A DNA stretch of 64,000 bases from Streptomyces griseoviridis (GTDB taxonomy: Bacteria; Actinomycetota; Actinomycetes; Streptomycetales; Streptomycetaceae), in the NCBI RefSeq assembly GCF_005222485.1, contig NZ_CP029078.1:2818001-2882000 (forward strand). The letters run 5' to 3'. The first letter of the stretch is position 1; the number at the start of each line of letters is the position of its first letter. The notes under the pieces are model-generated. The model saw only the letters and a program-made list of their open reading frames with translations, made no database searches and was not told the origin of the DNA. Below, piece by piece: positions 1 to 8,453 of the stretch. Position numbers and translations under genes: made by a program.

Positions 1-1
1 G

Positions 2-289
2 GTCCTGCAACTGACCTGCTCACCCGTCCACAACTCCGTCCCCGGCTGGGTCAAGGTCGGTTTCCGGTTCGGCTGGAGCCGGGTGGCGAGGGCGCTGGGC
101 CGACGGCTGGCCCGGCACGGCCGCTGCCCCCGGCCGGGGGTGAGCTGGCGCAGGACGGGCGGGCCGTGGTTCGGCAACCAGCTCATGACGCTCACGGTGC
201 GGGGGCGCTCGGCGAGGCTGCGCCTGGAACGGGCGCGGGACGACGGCACCCTCACGACCGTGGAGGAGTCCGCCCTGACCACGACCTGA
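2..289 (+). CDS. PhoD-like phosphatase, C-terminal fragment
   Basis: The frame is open from the left edge and ends at TGA 287-289, so the gene begins upstream. The visible 95 residues start VLQLTCSPVHNSVP and end with a short beta-strand-rich tail (LTVRGRSARLRLERARDDG). This matches my recollection of the C-terminus of the alkaline phosphatase D / PhoD-like metallophosphoesterases common in Streptomyces, where a QLTCSPVHN segment follows the metal-binding core. The catalytic metal ligands lie outside the window. Identification rests on this short tail alone. Confidence 0.6.
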   Translation, partial: VLQLTCSPVHNSVPGWVKVGFRFGWSRVARALGRRLARHGRCPRPGVSWRRTGGPWFGNQLMTLTVRGRSARLRLERARDDGTLTTVEESALTTT

Positions 290-415
290 GGGGCGGCTCT
301 CCTGATCGGGGTCCGCGTTGGCTTCTGCGGAGGCTGACGGCATGATGATGCGGACCGTCCGCTTCCGTCGGGCGTTTTCCCCTGCCGCGCCCCCACATGC
401 CCGGGAGTCACCGTT

Positions 416-2362
416 TTGTCTGCACCGACCGCGGATCAGGCCCCCGTCTCCGTCGCCCTGGTCGGCGCCGGGCCGCGCGGCACCAGCGTGCTGGAGCGCC
501 TGTGCGCCTCCGCGCCCGAACTGCTCGCTCCCGGTCGGCGGTTGACGGTCCACGTGGTCGACCCCGCGCCGCCGGGCGCGGGCCGGGTGTGGCGCCCGCA
601 GCAGTCGCCCGAGCTGCTGATGAACACCGTGGCCTGCCAGGTGACCCTGTTCACCGACGACAGCGTGGACTGCTCGGGCCCCGTCCTGCCAGGACCGAGC
701 CTCTACGAGTGGGCGGCGGGCGAACTGGGCCCCGACGAGTACCCGACCCGGGCGCTCTACGGCCGGTACCTGGAGTGGGTGTTCGCGCGGGTGGTGCGGC
801 AGGCCCCGCCGTCGGTCCGGGTGGTCACGCACCGGGCCCGCGCGGTCCGCCTCGACGACGCCGACACCGCGGCCGAGGGCACCGCCACGGCCGGGGCCGA
901 CGGCGGGGACGGCCGCGGAGCGGCCGGGGGCCAGACGCTGACGCTGGACGACGGGCTGGTGCTGACCGGTCTGGCCGCCGTGGTCCTCGCGCAGGGCCAT
1001 CTGCCGGTCGTGCCGGACGCGGAGGGGGTCAGGCTGGCCGGGTACGCCGAGCGGCACGGGCTGCGCCATCTGGCGCCCGCCAACCCGGCCGACCTCGACC
1101 TCGATGACGTACCGCCGGGCGAGCCGGTGCTGTTGCGCGGCCTCGGCCTCAACTTCTTCGACCACACCGCCCTGTTGACGACCGGCAGAGGCGGCCGCTT
1201 CGTCCCCGGCCCCGGCGGGCTGCGCTACCTGCCGTCCGGCCGGGAGCCGCGCCTGTACGCCGGGTCCCGGCGCGGCGTCCCCTACCAGGCGCGCGGCGAC
1301 AACGCCAAGGGCCCCTACGGGCGGCACACCCCGCTGGTCCTCACCCCCGAGGTGATCGCGGGCCTGCGCAAGCGGGCCGACTCCGGTGAGGCGCCCGACT
1401 TCCGCGCGGAGATATGGCCGTTGGTGGCCAAGGAGGTCGAGACGGTCTACTACACGACCCTGACCCGCCGCCCCGACCTCGCGGACCGCTACCTCGCCGT
1501 CCCGCACGGCGACCCTCAAGAGGCCCTGTTCCTCGACGAGTTCGGGGTGGCGCGGGCCGACCGCTGGGACTGGGACCTGGTCTCCCGCCCGTACGCGCGA
1601 CGGGAGTTCGCCGATCCCGGGCAGTGGCGGGCGTGGCTGCTCGCGCATCTGCGCGCGGACGCGGCCGAGGCCGCCCTCGGCAACCTGGACGGTCCCGTGA
1701 AGGCCGCCCTCGACGTGCTGCGCGACCTGCGCAACGAGATACGCCTCGTGGTCGACCACGGCGGCCTCACCGGCGTCTCCCGCCGCGACCACCTGGACCG
1801 CTGGTACACCCCGCTCAACGCGTTCCTGTCCATCGGGCCGCCCCGGCGCAGGACCGAGGAGCTGACCGCGCTCCTCGAAGCGGGCGTGATGGAGGTGCTC
1901 GGCCCGCGCCTGGAGGTGCGGGAGGAGGACGGCGCCTGGCTGGCCCGCTCCCTGGAGGTGCCCGGCTCCGAGGTCCGCGTGACCACCCTGATAGAGGCCC
2001 GGCTACCGGAACCGGAACTTCGGCGGACGGCCGACCCACTGCTCGCGGGGCTGCTGAGGACCGGGGCGTGCCGGCCGCACACGGTGGACGGTTACGAGAC
2101 CGGCGGCCTGGACGTGACGGGCCGCCCCTATCACCTGATCGACCGCCAAGGGCGCCCGCACGCAAGGAGGTTCGCGTTCGGAGTGCCGACAGAAGGGGTG
2201 CACTGGGTGACCGCGGCGGGGGCCAGGCCAGGGGTGGATTCGGTCACGCTTTCGGATGCGGACGCGGTGGCGCGAGCGGTCCTGCGTGCGACGACGGCCG
2301 ATCCGAAGCCGTATCCGGAATCGGACCCGTGGCCGAATGTTGAACTTGCAAGCATCGATTAG
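416..2362 (+). CDS. FAD/NAD(P)-binding protein (NAD_binding_9 family)
   Basis: A 648-residue cytosolic protein with an N-terminal dinucleotide-binding motif VALVGAGPRGTSVLERL (about residues 12-28), typical of the FAD-NAD(P)-binding family PF13454. A second conserved block lies around LLMNTVACQVTLFTDD. The rest looks like the long flavoprotein scaffold usual for the family. Its substrate is unknown. The start is TTG at 416: a GGGAG Shine-Dalgarno lies 8 nt upstream and there is no better in-frame ATG or GTG. An ATG at 397 is in another frame. It stands alone, 80 nt before the DoxX gene. Confidence 0.85.
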   Translation: MSAPTADQAPVSVALVGAGPRGTSVLERLCASAPELLAPGRRLTVHVVDPAPPGAGRVWRPQQSPELLMNTVACQVTLFTDDSVDCSGPVLPGPSLYEWAAGELGPDEYPTRALYGRYLEWVFARVVRQAPPSVRVVTHRARAVRLDDADTAAEGTATAGADGGDGRGAAGGQTLTLDDGLVLTGLAAVVLAQGHLPVVPDAEGVRLAGYAERHGLRHLAPANPADLDLDDVPPGEPVLLRGLGLNFFDHTALLTTGRGGRFVPGPGGLRYLPSGREPRLYAGSRRGVPYQARGDNAKGPYGRHTPLVLTPEVIAGLRKRADSGEAPDFRAEIWPLVAKEVETVYYTTLTRRPDLADRYLAVPHGDPQEALFLDEFGVARADRWDWDLVSRPYARREFADPGQWRAWLLAHLRADAAEAALGNLDGPVKAALDVLRDLRNEIRLVVDHGGLTGVSRRDHLDRWYTPLNAFLSIGPPRRRTEELTALLEAGVMEVLGPRLEVREEDGAWLARSLEVPGSEVRVTTLIEARLPEPELRRTADPLLAGLLRTGACRPHTVDGYETGGLDVTGRPYHLIDRQGRPHARRFAFGVPTEGVHWVTAAGARPGVDSVTLSDADAVARAVLRATTADPKPYPESDPWPNVELASID

Positions 2363-2445
2363 CCGCTCCTAACCTTGGTCACTCACTCGGTTCGTCCCCG
2401 GACCGGTCCCCCCACGACCGGTCGACCCGAAGGAGTACCCCCCAC

Positions 2446-2895
2446 ATGTCCGCACGTCTCAACGGCGTCCAGCCGTACGCGCTCGGCCTGTTCCGGATCG
2501 TCGTCGGCCTGCTGTTCGCCTGCCACGGCGCCGCCTCCCTGTTCGGTGTGCTCGGCGGCGCGGCCGGCACCGACGGCGGCACCGTCGACGCCGGAGCCTG
2601 GCCCGGCTGGTACGCGGCCGTCATCCAGTTGGTCGGCGGCGTCCTGGTGCTGCTGGGCCTGGGCACCAGGGCGGCGGCCTTCATAGCCTCGGGCTCGATG
2701 GCCTACGCCTACTTCAAGGTGCACCAGCCCGGCGCCCTGTGGCCGATGCAGAACGGCGGCGAGGCCTCGGCGATGTTCTGCTGGGCCCTGCTGCTGCTCG
2801 TCTTCACCGGCTCGGGGGCGTTCGGCCTCGACCGGCTGTTCACCCGGCGCTCGTCGACGACGGAGTCAGTCGAGCGCACCCCGGTCACCGCCTGA
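2446..2895 (+). CDS. DoxX family membrane protein
   Basis: A 149-residue protein with four predicted membrane segments (about residues 10-30, 55-75, 80-100, 110-130), typical of the DoxX/DoxD family of small quinone- or redox-linked membrane proteins. The ATG is preceded by GAAGGAG at optimal spacing. The C-terminus is short and charged, and its stop codon lies inside the first copy of a 14-bp tandem repeat. The physiological role of the streptomycete family is not established. Confidence 0.85.
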   Translation: MSARLNGVQPYALGLFRIVVGLLFACHGAASLFGVLGGAAGTDGGTVDAGAWPGWYAAVIQLVGGVLVLLGLGTRAAAFIASGSMAYAYFKVHQPGALWPMQNGGEASAMFCWALLLLVFTGSGAFGLDRLFTRRSSTTESVERTPVTA

Positions 2896-2961
2896 CCCAC
2901 GACGCCTGACCCACGACGACTGATCCACCACAACTGACCCACCACGACTGATCCACCGCTA
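2892..2961. repeat. Five 14-bp tandem repeats at the DoxX stop codon
   Basis: Five near-identical 14-bp units of the form CTGA(C/T)CCAC(G/C)ACGA start at 2892, 2906, 2920, 2934 and 2948. Each carries a TGA. The stop codon of the DoxX gene (2893-2895) is in the first unit. Confidence 0.75.
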
Positions 2962-2990
2962 CCGATCCCCGGCCATCAGTGGACGGCCGC

Positions 2991-3028
2991 CGACGGGCCT
3001 CCCCCGGTTCTCCGGAGGAGGCCCGTCG
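2991..3028. terminator. Convergent terminator hairpin
   Basis: A perfect 12-bp stem, CGACGGGCCTCC at 2991-3002 pairing with 3017-3028, encloses a 14-nt loop. It sits between the convergent DoxX and SOD-like genes and can serve both. There is no U-tract, as is usual in Streptomyces. Confidence 0.7.
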
Positions 3029-3038
3029 GGCGTCGTCG

Positions 3039-3593
3039 TCAGGAGCGGCCGTCGCGGGGTCCGAACGGCACCGTGAGGCAGGCCACCCGCGCCCCCTTGG
3101 TGCCCGGCATGTCATGGATCACCACGGAGGACGCCTCCCCCGGCCTGAAGTCCCAGCTGTGCCGGGCGACCGCCGAGCCGGCGCCGTCGCGCCTGGCCGT
3201 GAAGTCGAGCCAGACCTCGTTGTCGGGGTTGGCGGCGGCCGGGTCGGTGGACGGCTCGTGCTGGTAGTGCCCGCCGGCCGCGGCGGGGTCGGCCGCGCAC
3301 GGCTTCTGGTGCACGTGGACGCCGTACGCGTGTCCCGGCACCAGACCCGTGACCCGCAGCCGGACGGACGTGGCGCCGCTGTCCGCGGTGTGCTGGCGCA
3401 CCTCGATCCAGGAGCCCGCCGGGACCAGCTTCCGGTCGTAGGTGAACGCCTTCGCGTGGGCGGCGCCCGGCGCGGCGAAATGCGCCTCCGCCCGTACCGA
3501 GTAACCCTGGGCACCGCCGGTGCCGGCCGCCAGAACGGCCGCCGCGACGGCGCCCGCGCATATTCCTGCCACCATGATGAGTTCCGTCCTCAC
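3039..3593 (-). CDS. Secreted superoxide dismutase-like protein (SodC fold)
   Basis: A 184-residue protein with an N-terminal hydrophobic signal segment (about residues 5-28). The body resembles Cu/Zn superoxide dismutase: HVHQKPC supplies the paired copper histidines, GGHYQH the bridging histidine, SSVVIHD the last copper histidine, and GTKGARVACL holds the active-site arginine and disulfide cysteine. The usual downstream zinc ligands (HxGDLPN) are not recognisable, since the region reads PDNEVWLDF. The track start is GTG 3593. An internal ATG at 3575 has AGGA about 11 nt upstream and is an alternative. Likely extracellular or membrane-associated. Confidence 0.75.
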   Translation of the reverse strand: MRTELIMVAGICAGAVAAAVLAAGTGGAQGYSVRAEAHFAAPGAAHAKAFTYDRKLVPAGSWIEVRQHTADSGATSVRLRVTGLVPGHAYGVHVHQKPCAADPAAAGGHYQHEPSTDPAAANPDNEVWLDFTARRDGAGSAVARHSWDFRPGEASSVVIHDMPGTKGARVACLTVPFGPRDGRS

Positions 3594-3825
3594 TGTCGAC
3601 GGGGTCGACGCTGTGCGACCCCCTGCGTCCGTTGCTACGGGACTCCGGGGCCGTCCGCCCCCGCTGGCGGGCAGCCGGGTGAACGGCGTCCCACGTCACG
3701 GTCGCCCCCGGTGCACCACCCGTCACCCTCCGGGCGTACGCTGTCTCGCTGTTGTCGGTCGCCCCTGCCGCTCCCCTGCGACATCGCGGCACGGTCAGGC
3801 CACGGGGGAGTCACGGGGAGTTGTG

Positions 3826-4437
3826 GTGCTGGAGAGTGTGGGGGCGTTGACGGGCGGCCCATGGATCTATGTCATGGTCGCGCTGTCGGTGCTGCTCGAC
3901 GTGTTCCTGCCGGTCCTGCCGAGCGGCGTGCTGGTGATCACCGCCGCGACGGCCGCCGCCGCGGGCTCGGCGACCGGCCGGGTCTCGCCCGACGTCCCCG
4001 ACATCCTGGCCCTGACGCTCTGCGCGGCCGCCGCGTCCCTCGTCGGCGACCTGGTCGCCTACCGGCTCGCCTGGCGGGGCGGGGCGCGCCTCGACCGCGC
4101 CATAGCCCGCTCCCGCCGTCTCACCCATGCGCAGGAACGTCTCGGCCAGGCCCTGGCCAGGGGCGGCGGCGCGCTGGTGATCCTGGCCAGGTTCGCCCCC
4201 GCGGGCCGCTCGGTCGTCTCGCTCGGCGCGGGCGCCGCGCACCGCAGGGCCCGCGACTTCCTGCCCTGGTCGGCGCTGGCGGGCCTGGCCTGGGCGGGGT
4301 ACAGCGTCGCCCTCGGCTACTTCGGCGGCCAGTGGCTCGGCGCGACCTGGCTGGCGACCGGCGTCTCGGTGCTGGCCCTGTTCGCCGCGGGCGCGGGCGC
4401 GGTGTACGTGGTGCGCCGCCAGCCGAAGACGGCGTAG
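3826..4437 (+). CDS. DedA/VTT-domain membrane protein
   Basis: About 203 residues with several hydrophobic segments and the VTT/DedA arrangement: LDVFLPVLPSGVLVITAATAAA near the N-terminus, then a charged loop GGARLDRAIARSRR, FAPAGRSVVSLGAGA, and two C-terminal membrane helices. DedA proteins are now linked to lipid-carrier recycling. That is family knowledge and is not shown here. The frame is open from 3520, but a GGGGAG at 3815-3820 places the start at GTG 3826 (5-nt spacing; GTG 3823 is possible). The stop is followed by a 14-bp GC palindrome at 4438-4451 shared with the convergent DUF2277 gene. Confidence 0.8.
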   Translation: MLESVGALTGGPWIYVMVALSVLLDVFLPVLPSGVLVITAATAAAAGSATGRVSPDVPDILALTLCAAAASLVGDLVAYRLAWRGGARLDRAIARSRRLTHAQERLGQALARGGGALVILARFAPAGRSVVSLGAGAAHRRARDFLPWSALAGLAWAGYSVALGYFGGQWLGATWLATGVSVLALFAAGAGAVYVVRRQPKTA

Positions 4438-4450
4438 GCGGCGCGCGCCG

Positions 4451-4675
4451 CTAGCGGGCGGCGGTCCGTCCGCGTATCTCCAGGCCGTCCAGGAGGGCGG
4501 CCGTGGCCTCGGCGATCTGGTCGACCGCGTGGTCGAAGACCTCGCGGTTGTGGGCGGCGGGCGCCCGGAAGCCGGACACCTTCCGGACGTACTGGAGGGC
4601 GGCGGCCCGGATGTCCTCCTCGGTCGCCTCCTCGGGCAACGAGGGCGGACGCAAGGTCTTGATGCTGCGGCACAT
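4451..4675 (-). CDS. DUF2277 family protein
   Basis: A 74-residue protein beginning MCRSIKTLRPP with the conserved core EEDIRAAALQYVRKVSGFRAP, matching the DUF2277 family of short actinobacterial proteins of unknown function. The frame is open far upstream, but the family N-terminus MCR places the start at ATG 4675. A GGAGG lies only 1-2 nt upstream, an unusually short spacing. Confidence 0.85.
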   Translation of the reverse strand: MCRSIKTLRPPSLPEEATEEDIRAAALQYVRKVSGFRAPAAHNREVFDHAVDQIAEATAALLDGLEIRGRTAAR

Positions 4676-4823
4676 GCCTCCAGTCTCGCGCACGGGTCCG
4701 ACAACGGCGCCCCTGGCTTCCGGCGACCTGAAACGGCTCGCGAAAGGGACGAGTGTCCCGGCGGGACCGGGGCAGTCTGCTATCGACACCGTTGTAGAGG
4801 AACTTGAGGAGAGGCAGTCAGGC

Positions 4824-5087
4824 ATGGAGATCTCGGGCATCATCGCCGCGATCGTGATCGGCATCGTGATCGGAGTCCTGGGGCGCCTGGTCCTGCCCGG
4901 CCGGCAGCGGATCGGCATCCTCTGGACGATCCTGGTCGGCATCGTCGCCGCCCTGGTCGGCACGGCCATCGCCACCGCGCTCGGGGTCGCCGACACCGGC
5001 GGCATCGACTGGATCGAGCTGATCATCCAGATCGCGCTGGCCGCCGTCGGCGTCGCGGCCGTCGAACGGCTCAAGGGCCGCGGCTGA
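4824..5087 (+). CDS. GlsB/YeaQ/YmgE family small membrane protein
   Basis: An 87-residue protein with three hydrophobic segments: IIAAIVIGIVIGVLGRLVLPG, ILVGIVAALVGTAIATALGV, and a C-terminal amphipathic helix. It matches the GlsB/YeaQ transglycosylase-associated family. These proteins are often stress- or envelope-associated, with no defined activity. ATG 4824 is preceded by GAGGAGAGG. A 38-bp perfect palindrome follows the stop and probably terminates transcription. Confidence 0.85.
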   Translation: MEISGIIAAIVIGIVIGVLGRLVLPGRQRIGILWTILVGIVAALVGTAIATALGVADTGGIDWIELIIQIALAAVGVAAVERLKGRG

Positions 5088-5110
5088 TCCGACGGCCCGC
5101 ACCCCTGCCC

Positions 5111-5148
5111 CGAACTCCATGGGCCCGGTACCGGGCCCATGGAGTTCG
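5111..5148. terminator. 38-bp perfect palindrome, probable terminator
   Basis: Positions 5111-5129 and 5130-5148 are exact reverse complements with no spacer. In RNA this gives a very stable hairpin with a minimal loop, 24 nt after the GlsB-like stop codon. Perfect symmetry of this length is unusual. Confidence 0.7.
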
Positions 5149-5333
5149 CCGTCTCCGTGACCGGGTTCAACAACGTTCGACAACCGCACGCGAGCTTCCC
5201 GCCCGGCGAGCAGGGTTCCACCCCGGCACGGAAGCATCCGTTCCGCACGGCGGAAGCATCAGCTCCGCACCCGTTCGCATGAACCCCCGGAAGCAACTCG
5301 CTTCTCAAAATCGAACAGGCGTACCATTGCCGG

Positions 5334-5666
5334 GTGGCAACGACCTATGACTTTCCGAGTGATCTCCGTGCCGGTCAGGAGGAGCTGCATCAGGTCCGGG
5401 CCGAGCTGTCGGCCCTGCTCAAGCGGCTGCCCTGGTCGGTGGTGCCCCTGGACGGCTTCAGCGACACGGGCGGCTGGCGCAAGGTGGAGCGCCCCGCCTC
5501 CCCCGGCTGGTCGGACGACGAGCAGGCCGAGGTGGAGAAGCTCCGCAGGCGCGAGCACGAACTCGCCGTCTTCGTCAGCACGCACCGCTTCTGGGCGGAG
5601 GTCGCCGCACCGGAGCGGGTCTCGGCCCGGATGTCCCTGAAGCACCCGGACCCGCACGACGGCTGA
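5334..5666 (+). CDS. Conserved hypothetical protein, coiled-coil
   Basis: A 110-residue, charged, soluble protein. Residues 8-30 (LRAGQEELHQVRAELSALLKRLP) and 62-82 (DEQAEVEKLRRREHELAVFVS) form two likely helices of a short helical hairpin, separated by a Trp-containing loop. I do not recognise a named family beyond streptomycete hypothetical proteins. It appears leaderless: TACCAT at 5322-5327 is exactly 6 nt before GTG 5334 and there is no Shine-Dalgarno. Confidence 0.75.
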   Translation: MATTYDFPSDLRAGQEELHQVRAELSALLKRLPWSVVPLDGFSDTGGWRKVERPASPGWSDDEQAEVEKLRRREHELAVFVSTHRFWAEVAAPERVSARMSLKHPDPHDG

Positions 5667-5667
5667 C

Positions 5668-5763
5668 CCGCACACGCCGAAGACGGCGGATCTACGCGCC
5701 GGAGACGGCGGAACCCACGCGCGGGAGACAGCCGACCCGCACGCGCCGGAGACGGCGGGACCC
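5668..5763. repeat. Degenerate GC-rich tandem repeat
   Basis: Four imperfect copies of roughly 20-28 bp around the core ACGCGCCGGAGACGGCGGA follow the stop of the preceding gene. The rest of 5764-5896 holds no convincing gene, only short inverted GGGCC/GGCCC elements. Confidence 0.5.
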
Positions 5764-5896
5764 CGGCCGTCACTGGCCGGGCCCTCGCACGTCAGGCCCG
5801 TACGCGTCACGTCACCGCTGACGCGGCGCCGCGCCAGTCGCGCCCGCAGCGCCGGTCAGACCCGTCAGGCCCATCGGGCCGATCGGGCCCATCGGG

Positions 5897-6127
5897 TCAG
5901 CCGCAGCACCCGCCCCCGCAGCATCCACCGCCACCGCCGCCACCGCCGGCCGGTCCGGGCGCCGGTGCCGAGGCGGACGCGGAGCCGCCCACCGCCACCG
6001 TCGACAGCAGCTTGACCGTGTCGTCGTGGCCCGCGGGACAGTCGGCGGGGTCGGCGGACGCCGCCATCGGGCGGCTCAGTTCGAAGGTGTCACCGCAGGT
6101 ACGGCAGCGGTACTCGTAGCGAGGCAT
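5897..6127 (-). CDS. FmdB family zinc-ribbon protein
   Basis: A 76-residue protein starting MPRYEYRCRTCGDTFE, the FmdB/CxxC_CXXC zinc-ribbon signature. The second Cys pair is reduced: DCPAGHDD. The tail is striking: a run of eight glycines followed by CCGGGCCG, giving four extra cysteines. The role of streptomycete FmdB-like proteins is unknown, and metal binding is inferred. The start appears leaderless: on the minus strand TAGCCT (6139-6134) is 6 nt before ATG 6127. Confidence 0.85.
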   Translation of the reverse strand: MPRYEYRCRTCGDTFELSRPMAASADPADCPAGHDDTVKLLSTVAVGGSASASAPAPGPAGGGGGGGGCCGGGCCG

Positions 6128-6177
6128 ACGGACAGGCTAGCGGGCGGCGGGCGAACTCCCCAGGGGGCGCAGGCCCT

Positions 6178-7551
6178 TCACTGTCCGCCGCCGCGCTCGT
6201 CGCGGATCTGCCCGACCACCCGGGCCACCGCCTCCCGCACCCCCTCCGTCTCCGTCAGGAAGTGCCAGTAGTCGGGGTGCCTGCCCTCCAGGGTGCCGAC
6301 CGCCCGGTCGAGGCGGGCGACCGCGTCGTCCAGCGGGCGGGCGTGGCGCGGGTCGGGGGTGGTGCGGCCGGACATCGCGAGCCGCTGGGCGTCCCGGATG
6401 GCGAACCGGGTGCGGTCGATCTCCTGCTGGGGGTCCTTCTGGACGGCGTTCAGCCGGTGCAGCCGGTCGCCCGCGGCCGACACCGACTCGTCGGTCGCGG
6501 TCAGAAGGGCCCGCACGGTCGACAGCAGGGCCGTGGCGTCCGGCCAGCGCTGGGCGTCCCGCGCGCTCTGCGCCTCGCGCAGCTTCCGCTCGGCCTGCCG
6601 GACGTTCTCCACGGCCTCGTCGGGCACCTGCTGGAGGTCCTGCCAGCAGGCGGCGGTGAACCGGCGGCGCAGCTCGCTCAGGACCGGGTCGACCTGCCCG
6701 GCGCGGGTGGTGAGGGCCTGCGCGCGGGTGCGCAGCGAGACCAGCCGGTGGTCGATGCCCGCGGCCTTCTCGGGCAGCTCGTGGGCCTCGGCGCGGACCG
6801 CCTCGGCCGCCCGCGCGACCCGCTCGGCGCGCTCCAGGGTCTGCGGGACGCCGTGCTGTCCCGCGCCCTGGTTCAGTTTCGTCAGCTCGGGGGCGAGCGC
6901 GGCGAGGCGGGCGGCGAGGTCGTCGGCCCGCAGTCCCGCGGCGCGAACCGCGTCCAGCGCGTTCGACGCGGCGAGCAGCGCCTGCCGGGCCCGTTCGACG
7001 GCGGGTGCCAGCCGGGCCAGCTGGGTCTCGGCCTTGCCGAGGAGCGGGCCGAGGCCGTCGGCGAACCGGTCGAGGTCCTGCTTGACCCGCCCCAACTCGT
7101 CCTTGGCCGCGGTCAGATCGGTGCGCGCGCGGGCGGCGACCGACGCCTCCAGGTCGTCGCGGTCGAGGTCGTAGGAGTCGACGGCCTCGATGTAGCGGTG
7201 GCTCGCCTCGTCGATGCGGCGGCCCAGGGCGTCGAAGTCGGCGACGGCGCGGCGGGCGGCCGGCGAGTCGTCGACCGCGGTGATGGCCTCTATGGAGATG
7301 CGCAGATCGCGTTGGGCGGTGTCCAACTCGTAGAAGGCGGCGGCCGCCGCGTCCTTCGCGGCCTGGGCCTCGGCCCGCCGGTTCTCGGCGCCGCCGCCGC
7401 CGAACCAGCGCCGGGTGCCGCCGCCCGCGAACGCGCCGGGCAGGGCGAGGGTGACCAGCAGGGGCAGCGCGACGAGGGTGAGCGTGTCCCGGACGGGACG
7501 AGGTGCGCGCGGCTCCAACGGCGAGTTCGGCTCTCGTGGTGTCGCCGTCAC
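6178..7551 (-). CDS. Membrane-anchored coiled-coil protein of unknown function
   Basis: A 457-residue protein. Residues 1-17 are a cytosolic, proline-rich N-terminus. One hydrophobic segment (TLTLVALPLLVTLALPGAFAG, about 20-40) anchors it. The remaining 400 residues are Ala/Glu/Arg-rich helix with long heptad-like stretches, interrupted at WQDLQQVPDEAVENVRQAE. I do not recognise the family. The architecture resembles envelope or chromosome-organising coiled-coil proteins, but no function is claimed. The frame is open to 8619. GTG 7551 is chosen because GGGAGAGGG lies just upstream and the hydrophobic anchor follows. Confidence 0.65.
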   Translation of the reverse strand: MTATPREPNSPLEPRAPRPVRDTLTLVALPLLVTLALPGAFAGGGTRRWFGGGGAENRRAEAQAAKDAAAAAFYELDTAQRDLRISIEAITAVDDSPAARRAVADFDALGRRIDEASHRYIEAVDSYDLDRDDLEASVAARARTDLTAAKDELGRVKQDLDRFADGLGPLLGKAETQLARLAPAVERARQALLAASNALDAVRAAGLRADDLAARLAALAPELTKLNQGAGQHGVPQTLERAERVARAAEAVRAEAHELPEKAAGIDHRLVSLRTRAQALTTRAGQVDPVLSELRRRFTAACWQDLQQVPDEAVENVRQAERKLREAQSARDAQRWPDATALLSTVRALLTATDESVSAAGDRLHRLNAVQKDPQQEIDRTRFAIRDAQRLAMSGRTTPDPRHARPLDDAVARLDRAVGTLEGRHPDYWHFLTETEGVREAVARVVGQIRDERGGGQ

Positions 7552-7682
7552 ATCCCTCTCCCGTGCTGTCGTCCGTCCCGGCGGGTGTCCTGCCATTCTC
7601 CCACCGGTGGTGAACGAACACACGGGCCGATCAGTTCGCGGTTCGCGCAGCGGCCTCCGCGCGCCGGGGCCTGCCGTCGGGC

Positions 7683-8453
7683 TCAGGTCGCCGCGCGCAC
7701 CGTCACCCGGCCGTCCCGGGTGGTCGCGGTGACCGTGTGGGCGCTGTGTCCGTCGCGGGGCACGGAGACGTCCACCGAGCCGTCGTCGGTCCTGGTGGTG
7801 ACCCGGTAGGTGGCGTGCGGCAGCGTCACGGTGACGGCGCCGTCGTCGCTGTCGGCGGAGACCCGGTCGGGCACCGCGGCGAACCGGAGGTCGATCGAGC
7901 CGTCCCGGGTGCGGGCGGCGACGCGCGGGGAGGAGCCGTCGGCGCGCACGCTGCCGTCGTCGCTGCGCAGGTCGAGCGGTCCCGTGGAGTCGCTGACGTC
8001 GACGGAGCCGTCCCGGGTGCGGACGCTCAGCGGACGGGTGAACCCCTGGGCCCGGACGCTCCCGTCGTCGCTGCCGACCGTGACGGCGACCCCGCGCGGC
8101 ACCACGATCCGGTGCCTGGCCGCGCAGTCGGCGACGACCCCTGAGCACCGCGCCCGCAGCACCAGCCGGCCGTCCTTCATCGACCAGGTCGCCTTCGGGT
8201 CCGAGCCGAACACGACGGAGCCCTTGAACCACCGGGTGACCTCGACCTTCCCCGCCGGGGCAGCGTCGGTGGCGACGATCTCCAGCGCGGAGTCGTCCGA
8301 GTCGAAGGTGAGGGTCGTGCCGGTGAGCGCGAACGCGCGGTGGTCGGGGTCCTCGTCGTCGCTCGCGGAGGCCCCGCACGCGGTGCCGGCCCCCACGAGC
8401 AGCAGGACGGCACCGGCGGCGAGGGCCGCGCGGGCGGTGACGGAACGAGCCAT
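7683..8453 (-). CDS. DUF4097-type beta-strand repeat lipoprotein
   Basis: A 256-residue protein with a lipoprotein signal (MARSVTARAALAAGAVLLLVGAGTACG, lipobox ending GTAC at about 26). It then carries six or so repeats of about 20 residues around (T/S)(R/D)DGSV(D/R), such as VGSDDGSVRAQG, VRTRDGSVDVSD and LRSDDGSVRADG. This is the right-handed beta repeat of DUF4097/adhesin-like proteins. Export and lipidation are inferred. GGGGGAGAT lies upstream of ATG 8453; the longer open frame to 8738 runs through the tRNA and is not real. Confidence 0.85.
   Translation of the reverse strand: MARSVTARAALAAGAVLLLVGAGTACGASASDDEDPDHRAFALTGTTLTFDSDDSALEIVATDAAPAGKVEVTRWFKGSVVFGSDPKATWSMKDGRLVLRARCSGVVADCAARHRIVVPRGVAVTVGSDDGSVRAQGFTRPLSVRTRDGSVDVSDSTGPLDLRSDDGSVRADGSSPRVAARTRDGSIDLRFAAVPDRVSADSDDGAVTVTLPHATYRVTTRTDDGSVDVSVPRDGHSAHTVTATTRDGRVTVRAAT

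Noticed and set aside
20..1792. 590-codon minus-strand frame at the left edge
   Set aside because: Antisense to the FAD/NAD(P)-binding gene and rich in Arg/Gly/Val/Pro without motifs.
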